DNA of 64,000 nt from Flemingiibacterium sp045578725 (GTDB taxonomy: Bacteria; Bacillota; Clostridia; Oscillospirales; CAG-272): the NCBI GenBank assembly GCA_045578725.1, contig JAZNKS010000016.1, forward strand, positions 1 to 64,000, read 5' to 3'. Shown in pieces: positions 9,346-16,959 of the stretch (positions are counted from its first letter, which is position 1; each line of letters opens with the position of its first letter). Under the pieces are notes generated by a model. The model did not search any database, was not told where the DNA came from, and saw only the letters and a program-made list of their open reading frames with translations. The translations under genes and the position numbers were made by a program.

Positions 9346-9445
9346 TAGAAGATCCGAAATCGCCTGTTCACGATTCAAAACCGTATTCCTTTTTGCGTTC
9401 CCCGGTGCTATAATACAGACAGAAAAAACGCAAAGGAGATTTACC

Positions 9446-11068
9446 GTGATCGAATTTCAGCATAAGCTGCCGGCCATGAACATCAATGGCGTAACGTGCG
9501 GCACCTACAACAACCGTGAGCTGGGTTTCCCCTCTGTTCTCACCACCTCCGATCCCCGGCTCGGCCTCTTCCTGCATACCATGCGCTCCAACATCTTCAC
9601 CGACCGCTCCCTTGTCTTCATCGATGGAAAAATTCTCATGACCGACAAGAACTGGATCCGCGATCATGTTCATGTCTTAAAGGCCATGCGCCATTGGGAA
9701 TACGATCTGCAGTCCTTTCTGGATTTCATCATCGAAACCCAGAGGGAGGACGGTCAGTTCTATGAGCTGATCAAGCAGATCGACGATGCCCATTGGAGCT
9801 TTGTCAGCGAAGACTGCCGCGTGATGTATGAGGAGGACAATCTCTCGCTGGTACGGCTGGAGCTGGAGGCAGACATCGAATATCTCGTTGTCGAGGGAGC
9901 GCGGTATCTGTACGGTGTCACCGGCGATGACGGTTGGCTGGCGCGGGTTCTTCCCAAGCTTGAAAAGGGCATCGATTATATCACATCCGATCCCAAGCGC
10001 TGGGATTGTGAGCATGGGCTGGTCAAGCGTGCCTTCACCGTCGATACCTGGGATTTCACGCCGCGGCCCGATGCCGGACACAATCGCCGGATTGAAGCGG
10101 ATACGCCGATGTCGATCATGCACGGCGACAATTCCGGTGTTTATCAGGCGATGCGGCAGCTGGCATGGTTTAACAGCCGGCTCGGAATGGAGGAGGCGGC
10201 CGTTCGCTGGGAGGAGCGTGCCGAAATCCTGAAGCAGAATATATTCCGCCATCTCTGGAACGGACGGTATTTCATTCATCAGCTTCATCTGAATCACAGC
10301 GGGCTGGATGACAAGGAAAATTACCGTCTTTCCCTCTCCAATACCTATGACATGAACCGCGGGCTGATGAGCACCGAGCAATGCCGTTCGGTTATCGGGG
10401 AATACATCGCGCGCCGTGAAACCACCGCTTTCTTCGCCGAATGGTTCTCCATTGATCCGCCTTACGAAAAATTCTTTATCTACCCGTCCGGCCGGTATGT
10501 CAACGGCGCCATCTCTCCTTTCACCGCCGGTGAGCTGGCCAAGGCGGCCTTCCGCAGCGGTTATGAGGCATACGGATGGGATATCATCTGCCGCTTCATG
10601 GATCTGGTGGATCGGGACGGCACGATTCATTTTCTTTATGATACCGACTCAAAGCCCCAGCCGGAGGGCGGTCCGAGCGCCTGGGGAGCCGCCGCGCTGA
10701 TCAGCGCCGTCGATGAAGGCCTGGCCGGCATCGTCGATACGGGCGTGCGCTATGACAGCATGGAATTCTCGCCCCGCTTCCCCGTCACCCATTATACCGA
10801 GCTCCGCTATCTGACCGGCTACGAGAGGACCGGCACGCTGGTCGATGTCCGCTATATCCTCACCGCTGCGGGGATGCGCTATGATATCCTCTCCCCCGCC
10901 CGATCCGTCCGCGCGCACATCCTGCTGCCTGCGGGACGGCATTGCCGGCAGGTGCTGGTCAACGGCCGGGAGGCAGCCTTCACGCTCGCACAGATCGGCA
11001 CATCCGAATATGCCGATCTGCCCCTTGCGCCCGACGGCCGTGTCAGCATCGAGCTGATTTTTGGATGA
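9446..11068 (+). CDS. Six-hairpin (alpha/alpha)6-barrel glycosidase-like protein
   Basis: A 540-residue protein with the repeated helical-hairpin pattern of clan GH-G/GH-L type enzymes (GH63, GH78, GH37 and relatives); I cannot assign a family. Aromatic and acidic clusters such as NWIRDHVHVLKAMRHWEYD, TVDTWDFTPRPD and YGWDIICRFMDLVDRDG line up as barrel segments, and a small beta-domain of about 90 residues closes the protein. No signal peptide, so cytoplasmic. It starts with GTG at 9446, with AAGGAG seven bases before. The divergent AraC gene and the weak -35 box suggest sugar-induced expression. Confidence 0.65.
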   Translation: MIEFQHKLPAMNINGVTCGTYNNRELGFPSVLTTSDPRLGLFLHTMRSNIFTDRSLVFIDGKILMTDKNWIRDHVHVLKAMRHWEYDLQSFLDFIIETQREDGQFYELIKQIDDAHWSFVSEDCRVMYEEDNLSLVRLELEADIEYLVVEGARYLYGVTGDDGWLARVLPKLEKGIDYITSDPKRWDCEHGLVKRAFTVDTWDFTPRPDAGHNRRIEADTPMSIMHGDNSGVYQAMRQLAWFNSRLGMEEAAVRWEERAEILKQNIFRHLWNGRYFIHQLHLNHSGLDDKENYRLSLSNTYDMNRGLMSTEQCRSVIGEYIARRETTAFFAEWFSIDPPYEKFFIYPSGRYVNGAISPFTAGELAKAAFRSGYEAYGWDIICRFMDLVDRDGTIHFLYDTDSKPQPEGGPSAWGAAALISAVDEGLAGIVDTGVRYDSMEFSPRFPVTHYTELRYLTGYERTGTLVDVRYILTAAGMRYDILSPARSVRAHILLPAGRHCRQVLVNGREAAFTLAQIGTSEYADLPLAPDGRVSIELIFG

Positions 11069-11094
11069 TCGCGGGACGGAATCAAAAAAAGCAC

Positions 11095-11123
11095 TTGACA
11101 TTTTCCGCCGGATGGGTTATCAT
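11095..11123 (+). promoter_or_regulatory. Sigma-A promoter for pepC
   Basis: TTGACA at 11095-11100, 17 bases, TATCAT at 11118-11123. Confidence 0.8.
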
Positions 11124-11152
11124 TAACATAATGAATTTTATGGAGGTATCCT

Positions 11153-12484
11153 ATGAAACCCGTATCCGCATCCGATCTTTCCCGCTATGGCAAGGCCTAT
11201 TCGGACAAGTCCGATGCCCGCCTTCTGCACAATGCCCTGTACAAGCTCAATATCAACGATCTTGCCTTCGTGGGCGATGCGCAGATCGGCAAGAATTTCA
11301 GCTTCTCCATCGACATTCCGACCCTGCCCGCCGCCAATCAGAAGAGCAGCGGCCGCTGCTGGCTCTTTGCCGCCGTCAACATTCTGCGCGAGCGGATCGC
11401 AAAGGAGAAGAATCTCGAAAACTTCGAGCTTTCACAGGCCTGGCTCGCCTTCTGGGACAAATTCGAGCGCTGCAATTATTTTCTGGAATCCATCCTCTTA
11501 CTGAAGGACCGCGAGATCGATGACCGTACCCTTCAGTTCGTGCTGGGAAGCGGCGTATCCGACGGCGGTCAGTGGGATATGTTCGTCAATGTCATCGAAA
11601 AATACGGCATCCTGCCAAAGGATAACTACCCCGACAATGCCCAGTCCGCAGGCACCGGCCCGATGAATCAGCAGCTGAACATCCACCTGAAGCGCTGTGC
11701 GGCTCGCCTGCGGCAGATGCACGCCGACGGTGCCTCCGAGGCGGCGCTGCAGGAGGAAAAATCGGCGATGCTTGAGAAGATCTATGTCTTTCTCTGCACC
11801 TGCTATGGGGAGCCGCCGAAGACCTTCGATTTTGAATACAAGGACAAGGACGGCGTGATCGCGGTCGAATACGGCTATACGCCTATGAGCTTCAAGGAGA
11901 AGTATGTCGGTGATATCCTGAAGGATTATGTCAGCATCATCAACGGCTCGACCGCCGACAAGCCTTTTCATAAGATGTACACCGTGGAGCTGCTGGGCAA
12001 TGTGGCCGACGGCAAGCCGGTCCGCTATCTCAATCTTCCGATGGAGGAATTCAAGGCGGCCGTGCTCGCCCAGATGAAGGACGGCGAGATTGTCTGGTTC
12101 GGAAGCGACTGCGGCAAGTTCGGCGAACGTCAGAACAAGGCGCTGTGGGATCCCGCCCAGTACGATTATCCGCTGGTCACCGGCCTTGCCAACGATATGA
12201 CCAAGGCGCAGGCGCTGGATTATCGCTACAGCGCGATGAACCATGCGATGGTTCTGACCGGCGTGCATCTGGTCAACGATCAGCCGACCCGCTGGAAGAT
12301 CGAAAACAGCTGGGGCGATTCCGGCCCGAACAAGGGTTATTTCTTCTGCACGGACGAATGGTTCGACCGCTTCGTCTATCAGGCGGTGGTACACAAGAAG
12401 TATCTGGAGGCCTATGCCGATGTGCTGGAAAGCGAGCCGACGGTGCTGAAGCCGTGGGATCCGATGGGCACGCTGGCCGAATAA
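11153..12484 (+). CDS. pepC: Aminopeptidase C (bleomycin hydrolase family, C1B)
   Basis: A cytoplasmic papain-fold aminopeptidase that trims peptides from the N-terminus, usually as a hexamer. Catalytic residues are in place: Cys69 in SSGRCWLFAA, a His near residue 363 in AMNHAMVLTG and an Asn near 384 in KIENSWGDSG. Length 443 matches PepC. The start follows GGAGG. It has its own promoter and terminator and so is monocistronic; it probably recycles peptides. Confidence 0.95.
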   Translation: MKPVSASDLSRYGKAYSDKSDARLLHNALYKLNINDLAFVGDAQIGKNFSFSIDIPTLPAANQKSSGRCWLFAAVNILRERIAKEKNLENFELSQAWLAFWDKFERCNYFLESILLLKDREIDDRTLQFVLGSGVSDGGQWDMFVNVIEKYGILPKDNYPDNAQSAGTGPMNQQLNIHLKRCAARLRQMHADGASEAALQEEKSAMLEKIYVFLCTCYGEPPKTFDFEYKDKDGVIAVEYGYTPMSFKEKYVGDILKDYVSIINGSTADKPFHKMYTVELLGNVADGKPVRYLNLPMEEFKAAVLAQMKDGEIVWFGSDCGKFGERQNKALWDPAQYDYPLVTGLANDMTKAQALDYRYSAMNHAMVLTGVHLVNDQPTRWKIENSWGDSGPNKGYFFCTDEWFDRFVYQAVVHKKYLEAYADVLESEPTVLKPWDPMGTLAE

Positions 12485-12491
12485 CAATAAT

Positions 12492-12525
12492 AAAGCTCTG
12501 CTGTGGCTTGCAGCAGAGCTTTTGG
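12492..12525. terminator. Bidirectional terminator between pepC and the propeller gene
   Basis: A 12-bp perfect stem (12492-12503 with 12511-12522, AAAGCTCTGCTG) with a 7-base loop, ending in TTTT on the plus strand and A-rich on the left. It serves two convergent genes. Confidence 0.85.
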
Positions 12526-12526
12526 T

Positions 12527-13960
12527 TTATATGGGATCGCCTTCAAAGCCGTAGAGATTGCCGTAGCTCCACTCAAAGCTACTGCCGTTGTGGCGGTCGA
12601 AGGTCAGCCAGAAGAGGCGGGTGCGGCTGCCGACGGGAATCGGCATCAGCGTTCCCCATCCGCGGAAGCCTCCGTCCGGGAAGTCGAATTTCGCGTTGAC
12701 CATGCCGTCCCCCGAATAGATCCGGTAATCGGATCGGGTTTTGTAATCGTTGCCGCAGACAAACAGCCGCTCGCCCGAAACCGTGACAAAGGATCCGCCG
12801 GTTTCCGCGCCCGCAAGGCCGCGCCCGATCAGTCGGTAGCCGTCAAACGGCCGCCCGGATTCAAAGAAGTGATAGCGATAATCGCGGGCCTCCGGATCCA
12901 GACGGCAGATTGCCATCCGCCAGCATTTTTTCTCCGCATCCCAGACAAAATCGGGATCCTCATCGCCCTCAAAGCCGACAAATTCCGATCGCGGCGTTCC
13001 CTCACCGGCCTTTTCCATCAATTCAATGTCAATCACATTCACGCCGAATCGCGGATCGCCCCCGAAGGCGGCATGGCCGAGGATATGCCCGTGCGAAAAG
13101 GAGCAGACCCAGAGAAGCCATTGCTTCCATTCCCGGTGATAGAGAATCGAGGCGGCCACATCGCCGTTCCACGTTCCGTCGCCGGGATCGAAGAAGAGGG
13201 CGCCGGTCAGTTCCAATTCCGCCGTGCCGGGGATCCAGGAAAAGACGCCCTGCAGCATCTGTGCCTGCAGACGGATGGAGGCGGTGAAGTAAATCCGGCC
13301 GGATTCGATCATTACCTCGCCGTTTTCATACCGGATCGGGCGGATGTCGGCGGTCGATATGCCGTTGTCGATGTAGGAGACCGCCTCGCTCACCAAAGCG
13401 GTTCCGCGCACGCAGAGTGCCGCATAGCCGGCCCGGAAATCCTCGTACCGGTTGGAAGCGGCAAAAGCGGCCTCCTCAACCGTGCAGAGAAATTCCGCTT
13501 TCCCGTTATGGCGGGCATAGAGGTCGAACGCGCCCGGACGGCAGGTGACAATGCGGGTGATCGGCCCCTCGTATTCGGCCGCGAAGCTCCTTCTGAAATG
13601 CGTCCCGCCGCAGGTATAATCCATTCCCTCGCGGTCAAAAAGAAGTCTTGCGCTCCCGCCCGGAAGAGTCAGCACAAAGCCGACCGCGCCGTCAGAGGAC
13701 ATCTCGGCCGTGAATTCATAGCTTGCATACGGAAAGAAGGGAGCCATCCAGCGATCAACCTGCCCGCCGCTCACAAGCCAGCAATTCCCCTCCACACGTT
13801 CGGCGGGATTACCGACCGAATGCAGAACCGGATAGGGATCGCCCCGCGTGTCGTTAACAAAATCCTTGTAAAAGCTCATTCCGGCCAGCTTCAGCCGGAG
13901 ATCCTTATACATGGTAACAGCAAATTGGCGTCGAAAAATGGTATTTTCCAGTTGTTTCAT
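12527..13960 (-). CDS. Uncharacterised beta-propeller-like protein (possible GH32/GH43-type fold)
   Basis: A 477-residue protein with recurring beta-rich blocks, including FVGFEGDEDPDFVWDAEKK, CRLDPEARDYRYHFFES and WGTLMPIPVGSRTRLFWLTFDRHN, which resemble blades of five-bladed propeller glycosidases. I do not see a full set of catalytic acids, so the glycosidase assignment is tentative. No signal peptide. The start at 13960 has GGAG about 8 bases before it. Together with the esterase gene just upstream (28 bases) it forms an operon driven from 15297-15325. Confidence 0.5.
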   Translation of the reverse strand: MKQLENTIFRRQFAVTMYKDLRLKLAGMSFYKDFVNDTRGDPYPVLHSVGNPAERVEGNCWLVSGGQVDRWMAPFFPYASYEFTAEMSSDGAVGFVLTLPGGSARLLFDREGMDYTCGGTHFRRSFAAEYEGPITRIVTCRPGAFDLYARHNGKAEFLCTVEEAAFAASNRYEDFRAGYAALCVRGTALVSEAVSYIDNGISTADIRPIRYENGEVMIESGRIYFTASIRLQAQMLQGVFSWIPGTAELELTGALFFDPGDGTWNGDVAASILYHREWKQWLLWVCSFSHGHILGHAAFGGDPRFGVNVIDIELMEKAGEGTPRSEFVGFEGDEDPDFVWDAEKKCWRMAICRLDPEARDYRYHFFESGRPFDGYRLIGRGLAGAETGGSFVTVSGERLFVCGNDYKTRSDYRIYSGDGMVNAKFDFPDGGFRGWGTLMPIPVGSRTRLFWLTFDRHNGSSFEWSYGNLYGFEGDPI

Positions 13961-13988
13961 CCTAATTTCTCCGTGTCAGAATGCGTTG

Positions 13989-15260
13989 TCAATTATAGTA
14001 TTTCGTGTACTTTCTCTGCGGGTGCTCAAAATCCGTACAGTCTTCACAAAGAGGACGACGATAGATTCCCTTACCGGTCTTCACATAAAGAGCATCCGAA
14101 ACAGCAATGCCGATTGGCTCAGCATCATCCGGAAGATCGAGAATCACATCAATAAGGCCGAAGGCGCGTACACACTGGATACCGATCGCCGTCAGTACAT
14201 ACAACCGGTCGACCGCATCGATCGCCATATCGATCGCACCGCGCGGACCGATTCGCGGAATCGTGTGAAGCGCTGCGTGCAGATAGCGATTGCCAATCTG
14301 TTCCTTGCCTGCGGGATGCATATATACGATATCATCATCCTTACTACCGCCGTACCAGGTCATACCGTCAACAGAGCATACTGCACATTCATAGCCGCAA
14401 AGTTCCGCCGGAATATCCGTCGGAACCTTTTGGGAGAAGACGGCACAGGGCGTCCAGCTGCTGTTGCCGGGAATTACCCGATTCACGCGAGGCGAATTGG
14501 ACGGCGCGGTGATTGGCTTTGCCTTATAGTCCTGCCAGATCCATTCGTTTCGTTTATACGCTTCTTCGGCATTACGGTACCGGCTGCAATGCCCTTCCCC
14601 CTCAAAATACGCCGAGCGATAATCGTATCCCGCAAACATAAGCCCCAGATCCGTCTCTTCATCGATACCGCGGCTCCAGCCGAAATAATCGTTCGGTTCA
14701 TTCTCCGACATTTCCTGATAAATGCGAAGCGGCTTGGTTTCATATTTGCGAATCAGATAAGGCAGTTCATTTCCCCGTCCCATTGCCAAAAAAGAAGGCG
14801 AACACATATAGACCCGGTGGAAGTATTCGGGGTGGAACCATGCCATCACGAATGCGGAAATACCGCCGGACGAGCCGCCGCTGACAAAATGCCAATCCGG
14901 CGAAGCGGATATCTTCAGCTGATAGGTATCGCAGATATAGGGAATCAACTCTCGGACGATAAAGTCCGCATACTCATGATCGAAGAGATCATAGCTGTTC
15001 ATACGCATATTGCGTTTGCTTCCATCTGCGACTGTCAGAACTCCAGGACACACGCCAAGGCTGACACAGTAGGGTGCCTTTCCCTCCTCCGCCAGTTTCA
15101 GCATCGACTCAATGTTGGCATCATTCTTTCCGTCATGCTCAACAAGAAGTGCGTATTCCTCCGCCTCTTGCTCAGGAATGGCAATGCTGAAATCAAACTT
15201 CAGCCCCGCCTTATATTTTTCACCAAATAAACATCCCTTAATCTCGCGGATTCCCGTCAT
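13989..15260 (-). CDS. Esterase D/Fes-like alpha/beta hydrolase with C-terminal propeller-like region
   Basis: A 423-residue protein. Residues 1-250 look like the enterochelin-esterase/CE1-type hydrolases: nucleophile elbow VSGGSSGGIS with Ser131, and a late His in YFEGEGHCSRY. The remaining part has repeated VNRV, YGGSKDDDIVYMHP and LDLPDDAEPIGIAVSD segments that suggest beta-strands of a propeller. It may remove acyl groups from plant or host glycans. No signal peptide is evident. The start follows GAAGGGG. First gene of an operon with the 12527-13960 gene. Confidence 0.7.
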   Translation of the reverse strand: MTGIREIKGCLFGEKYKAGLKFDFSIAIPEQEAEEYALLVEHDGKNDANIESMLKLAEEGKAPYCVSLGVCPGVLTVADGSKRNMRMNSYDLFDHEYADFIVRELIPYICDTYQLKISASPDWHFVSGGSSGGISAFVMAWFHPEYFHRVYMCSPSFLAMGRGNELPYLIRKYETKPLRIYQEMSENEPNDYFGWSRGIDEETDLGLMFAGYDYRSAYFEGEGHCSRYRNAEEAYKRNEWIWQDYKAKPITAPSNSPRVNRVIPGNSSWTPCAVFSQKVPTDIPAELCGYECAVCSVDGMTWYGGSKDDDIVYMHPAGKEQIGNRYLHAALHTIPRIGPRGAIDMAIDAVDRLYVLTAIGIQCVRAFGLIDVILDLPDDAEPIGIAVSDALYVKTGKGIYRRPLCEDCTDFEHPQRKYTKYYN

Positions 15261-15296
15261 ATATACCCCTTCTTTCGAATGTAGTTATTCTATTTT

Positions 15297-15325
15297 ATTA
15301 TACCATCCCCCGCGCGATAAGTCAA
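15297..15325 (-). promoter_or_regulatory. Sigma-A promoter for the esterase operon
   Basis: TTGACT (15325-15320), 17 bases, TATAAT (15302-15297), leftward. Confidence 0.85.
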
Positions 15326-15344
15326 GAATAAAATCCGGGAAGTA

Positions 15345-15372
15345 AAAACTCTGCTGCACTTTTGCAGCAGAG
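15345..15372 (-). terminator. Leftward terminator upstream of the esterase operon
   Basis: Stem CTCTGCTGCA (15349-15358) with TGCAGCAGAG (15363-15372), with a TTTT tract on the minus strand at 15348-15344. It insulates the esterase promoter from leftward read-through out of the islet. Confidence 0.7.
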
Positions 15373-15407
15373 CGTTTGCGTTATATTGGAATATCGCATC
15401 CGCGGGA

Positions 15408-15436
15408 TTGACATTCTGCTTCAACTCTGCTATAAT
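15408..15436 (+). promoter_or_regulatory. Sigma-A promoter for the orphan small RNA
   Basis: TTGACA at 15408-15413, exactly 17 bases, TATAAT at 15431-15436. No protein gene follows on this strand before 16365. Confidence 0.85.
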
Positions 15437-15442
15437 GATAAT

Positions 15443-15512
15443 GGAATCGGTAAGGTAGTCCGTACTGCGCACGGCAACGCCTGGGGAGACAGCTCCCGGC
15501 CGATTCTTTTTT
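15443..15512 (+). ncRNA. Candidate structured small RNA, about 70 nt
   Basis: Starts about 7 bases after a consensus promoter and ends in a T6 tract. The ends pair: GAATCGG (15444-15450) with CCGATTC (15500-15506). Inside are two smaller hairpins: CCGT (15460-15463) with ACGG (15471-15474), and GGGAG (15484-15488) with CTCCC (15493-15497). This gives a closed multi-branched fold that is also its own terminator. It has no likely reading frame, and I do not recognise it as SRP RNA, 6S, tmRNA or a known riboswitch. It lies at the left edge of the AT-rich islet. Confidence 0.6.
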
Positions 15513-15565
15513 GCGTTTTCATACCGTCCCCGCATCCGTGCGATGGAATTTTCATGGGCAAGCGC

Positions 15566-15611
15566 CAAATGAAAATAAAAAGTCCCGATAAATCGGGACT
15601 TTTCGTTTCTA
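15566..15611. repeat. Left copy of tRNA-terminator direct repeat
   Basis: 46 bases that match the tRNA-Val terminator segment at 16639-16681 apart from a 4-base insertion, a 1-base gap and one substitution. The common core is the hairpin AGTCCCGATAAATCGGGACT. Homology starts at CAAATGAAAA and stops at TTCTA, exactly where the tRNA 3' end would begin. The two copies bracket the zinc-ribbon and Xre genes. Confidence 0.8.
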
Positions 15612-15678
15612 CTCGGCGTGCTTCGTTCAGTATTGTCAATAAGAGATACCCTATTGAAATACCAAGAGAGGGAAAGAA

Positions 15679-15704
15679 AAGAGCGGAGCACACGCCCCGC
15701 TCTT
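15679..15704 (-). terminator. Terminator of the zinc-ribbon gene
   Basis: Stem AAGAGCGG (15679-15686) with CCGCTCTT (15697-15704), followed on the minus strand by TTTTCTTT. It ends leftward transcription just after the gene at 15708. Confidence 0.75.
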
Positions 15705-15707
15705 GAG

Positions 15708-16109
15708 TTATACAAAGGAGAAAAAGAGGATCGCCGCAACACCAAGACACAAAAACATAATTTGCAGAGAATATAACACGCTTGCGGTTTTGATGTCGCT
15801 CTTTGCTTTGTTAAATTCGGCGATTTCGTGCGGAAGTGTGGTCGTAACCACTGGCGGGTGATTTGGCGTAATAACCATTCCAATAATTGTAAATATTAAA
15901 CCTATTCCCAGAGACAGAACGACAGCAATAACACCTAAAATTTTTGCTCTTTTGGCTTTCTCAGCGTACTCCTTTATAATTACATAGTCGTCACTATGAC
16001 CGACTTTCGTTTCCTGCTTGGATTGGGTATAATTATTCGTCGGACAGCCGCAGTTCGGGCATATAACCGCTTCATCCATTATTTCTTTTCCGCATTTAGA
16101 ACAAAACAT
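15708..16109 (-). CDS. Zinc-ribbon membrane protein
   Basis: 133 residues. The N-terminus CSKCGK followed by CPNCGCP forms a four-cysteine zinc ribbon (Cys3, Cys6, Cys18, Cys21). A charged linker leads to one hydrophobic segment near residues 56-78 and a second near 112-133, which gives a small two-pass membrane protein with a cytoplasmic metal-binding head. Its function is unknown. It is divergent from a small Xre repressor, and its promoter contains that repressor's probable operator. Base composition is AT-richer than the neighbours, as expected of an acquired islet. Confidence 0.8.
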   Translation of the reverse strand: MFCSKCGKEIMDEAVICPNCGCPTNNYTQSKQETKVGHSDDYVIIKEYAEKAKRAKILGVIAVVLSLGIGLIFTIIGMVITPNHPPVVTTTLPHEIAEFNKAKSDIKTASVLYSLQIMFLCLGVAAILFFSFV

Positions 16110-16154
16110 ATTTTTCTCCTTTTATCCGCTTAATTTTTGATTCATCCACTTCTC

Positions 16155-16187
16155 CACCGCAAGCCATAAGTTCTGCGGTGCTTTTTT
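16155..16187 (+). other. Plus-strand terminator-like hairpin in the zinc-ribbon leader
   Basis: CACCGCA (16155-16161) pairs with TGCGGTG (16174-16180) and is followed by a T6 tract on the plus strand. No plus-strand gene precedes it. In the leftward message it is only a leader hairpin. The zinc-ribbon gene has a leader of about 150 bases. Confidence 0.45.
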
Positions 16188-16267
16188 CGTTTTCATACTG
16201 TCGCGCTGCCACGCTGTTTCGCAATATGCCGCCTTGGGTTCACAACGGAATATCGCTGTGTATAAAT

Positions 16268-16296
16268 ATTATAACACCATATGGTGTTTTTGTCAA
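16268..16296 (-). promoter_or_regulatory. Zinc-ribbon gene promoter with embedded operator O1
   Basis: Leftward TTGACA (16296-16291), 17 bases, TATAAT (16273-16268). The whole spacer holds the perfect palindrome ACACCATATGGTGT (16274-16287; extended to 16 bases at 16273-16288). Binding there would block RNA polymerase. Confidence 0.85.
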
Positions 16297-16323
16297 TACC
16301 AAACGGTGTTTTTTTTCTATAAT
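16296..16323 (+). promoter_or_regulatory. Xre gene promoter region with operator O2
   Basis: TATAAT at 16318-16323 for the Xre gene, with a poor -35 box. A second operator copy at 16296-16309 matches O1 at 11 of 14 positions. The two operator centres are 22 bases apart, about two helical turns, which suits two cooperating dimers and autorepression. Confidence 0.7.
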
Positions 16324-16364
16324 ATTTATGATATCAGTACACAATCGATATAGAGGTAAAAAGT

Positions 16365-16562
16365 ATGATCTACAGACGGATACGGGATTTAAGAGAAGAT
16401 TCGGACAAGCGGCAAAGTGATATTGCGGCTCTTCTGAATATGCAGCTTACCGTGTATCAGCGATATGAGCGCGGAGAGAGAGAACTGCCGCTTTGGGCAG
16501 CGATTAAATTAGCCGATTATTACAATGTAACGCTGGATTATCTTGTAGGAAGAACCGATTAA
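16365..16562 (+). CDS. Small Xre-family helix-turn-helix repressor
   Basis: 65 residues, almost entirely one HTH_3 domain: RRIRDLREDSDKRQSDIAALLN, then VYQRYERGERELPLWAAIKLADYY and the family ending DYLVGRTD. Start ATG 16365 has GAGGT eight bases before it. No sensor or peptidase domain is attached, so it probably acts as a simple dimeric repressor of itself and of the divergent zinc-ribbon gene through the two palindromes at 16273-16309. Confidence 0.88.
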   Translation: MIYRRIRDLREDSDKRQSDIAALLNMQLTVYQRYERGERELPLWAAIKLADYYNVTLDYLVGRTD

Positions 16563-16638
16563 CAATAACGCACGGCCCCAAATATGTGCTTTGTGTTATT
16601 CCGATGACCTTTTCGTATTTTTATGGCTCCCTGACAGA

Positions 16639-16681
16639 CAAATGAAAAAAGTCCCGATAAATCGGGACTTTTTCGGTTCTA
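16639..16681 (-). terminator. tRNA-Val terminator and right copy of the direct repeat
   Basis: Directly after the tRNA 3' end (leftward): the stem of GTCCCGAT/ATCGGGAC flanked by A and T tracts. Same sequence as 15566-15611 with small indels. The 76 bases between the Xre stop and this repeat hold only an imperfect stem-loop (AATAACGCAC paired with GTGC and TGTTATT). Confidence 0.85.
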
Positions 16682-16758
16682 TGGTGGAGACAACTGGAAT
16701 CGAACCAGTGACCCCTTGCATGTCAAGCAAGTACTCTAACCAGCTGAGCTATGCCTCC
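16682..16758 (-). tRNA. tRNA-Val (anticodon GAC)
   Basis: 77 bases with CCA encoded. Acceptor stem GGAGGCA pairs with TGTCTCC (one G-T pair). The D stem is GCTC/GAGT. The anticodon stem CTTGC/GCAAG holds the loop TTGACAT, and the T arm is ACTGG-TTCGATT-CCAGT. Anticodon GAC reads the valine codons GUC and GUU. It is transcribed leftward into the repeat-borne terminator. Confidence 0.96.
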
Positions 16759-16882
16759 GTTTCAGAACAGTAATATTATAGCATATCGCGCCGCCCTTGT
16801 CAAGAGGTTTTCGAAAGTTTTCAAAAATTTCTTCCGGCTCCGGAAAAAGTCCGGTTTTATCGGAAAAATTCGCCGAATACCG

Positions 16883-16911
16883 TTGCATTTTGAAATTCGA
16901 TGTGCTATAAT
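16883..16911 (+). promoter_or_regulatory. Sigma-A promoter for the beta-helix gene
   Basis: TTGCAT at 16883-16888, 17 bases, TATAAT at 16906-16911. Confidence 0.8.
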
Positions 16912-16959
16912 AAACCCAAGTAAATCCCCCATCGGGATACGCAGAAAGGATGAATTCTT

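Noticed and set aside
15362..15706. Open frames of 100-200 codons over the small RNA and left repeat
   Set aside because: They cross a promoter, a terminator hairpin and the repeat, have no ribosome site and no family-like composition.
15566..16681. Insertion sequence or prophage
   Set aside because: No transposase, integrase or terminal inverted repeats are present; only the direct repeats are real.
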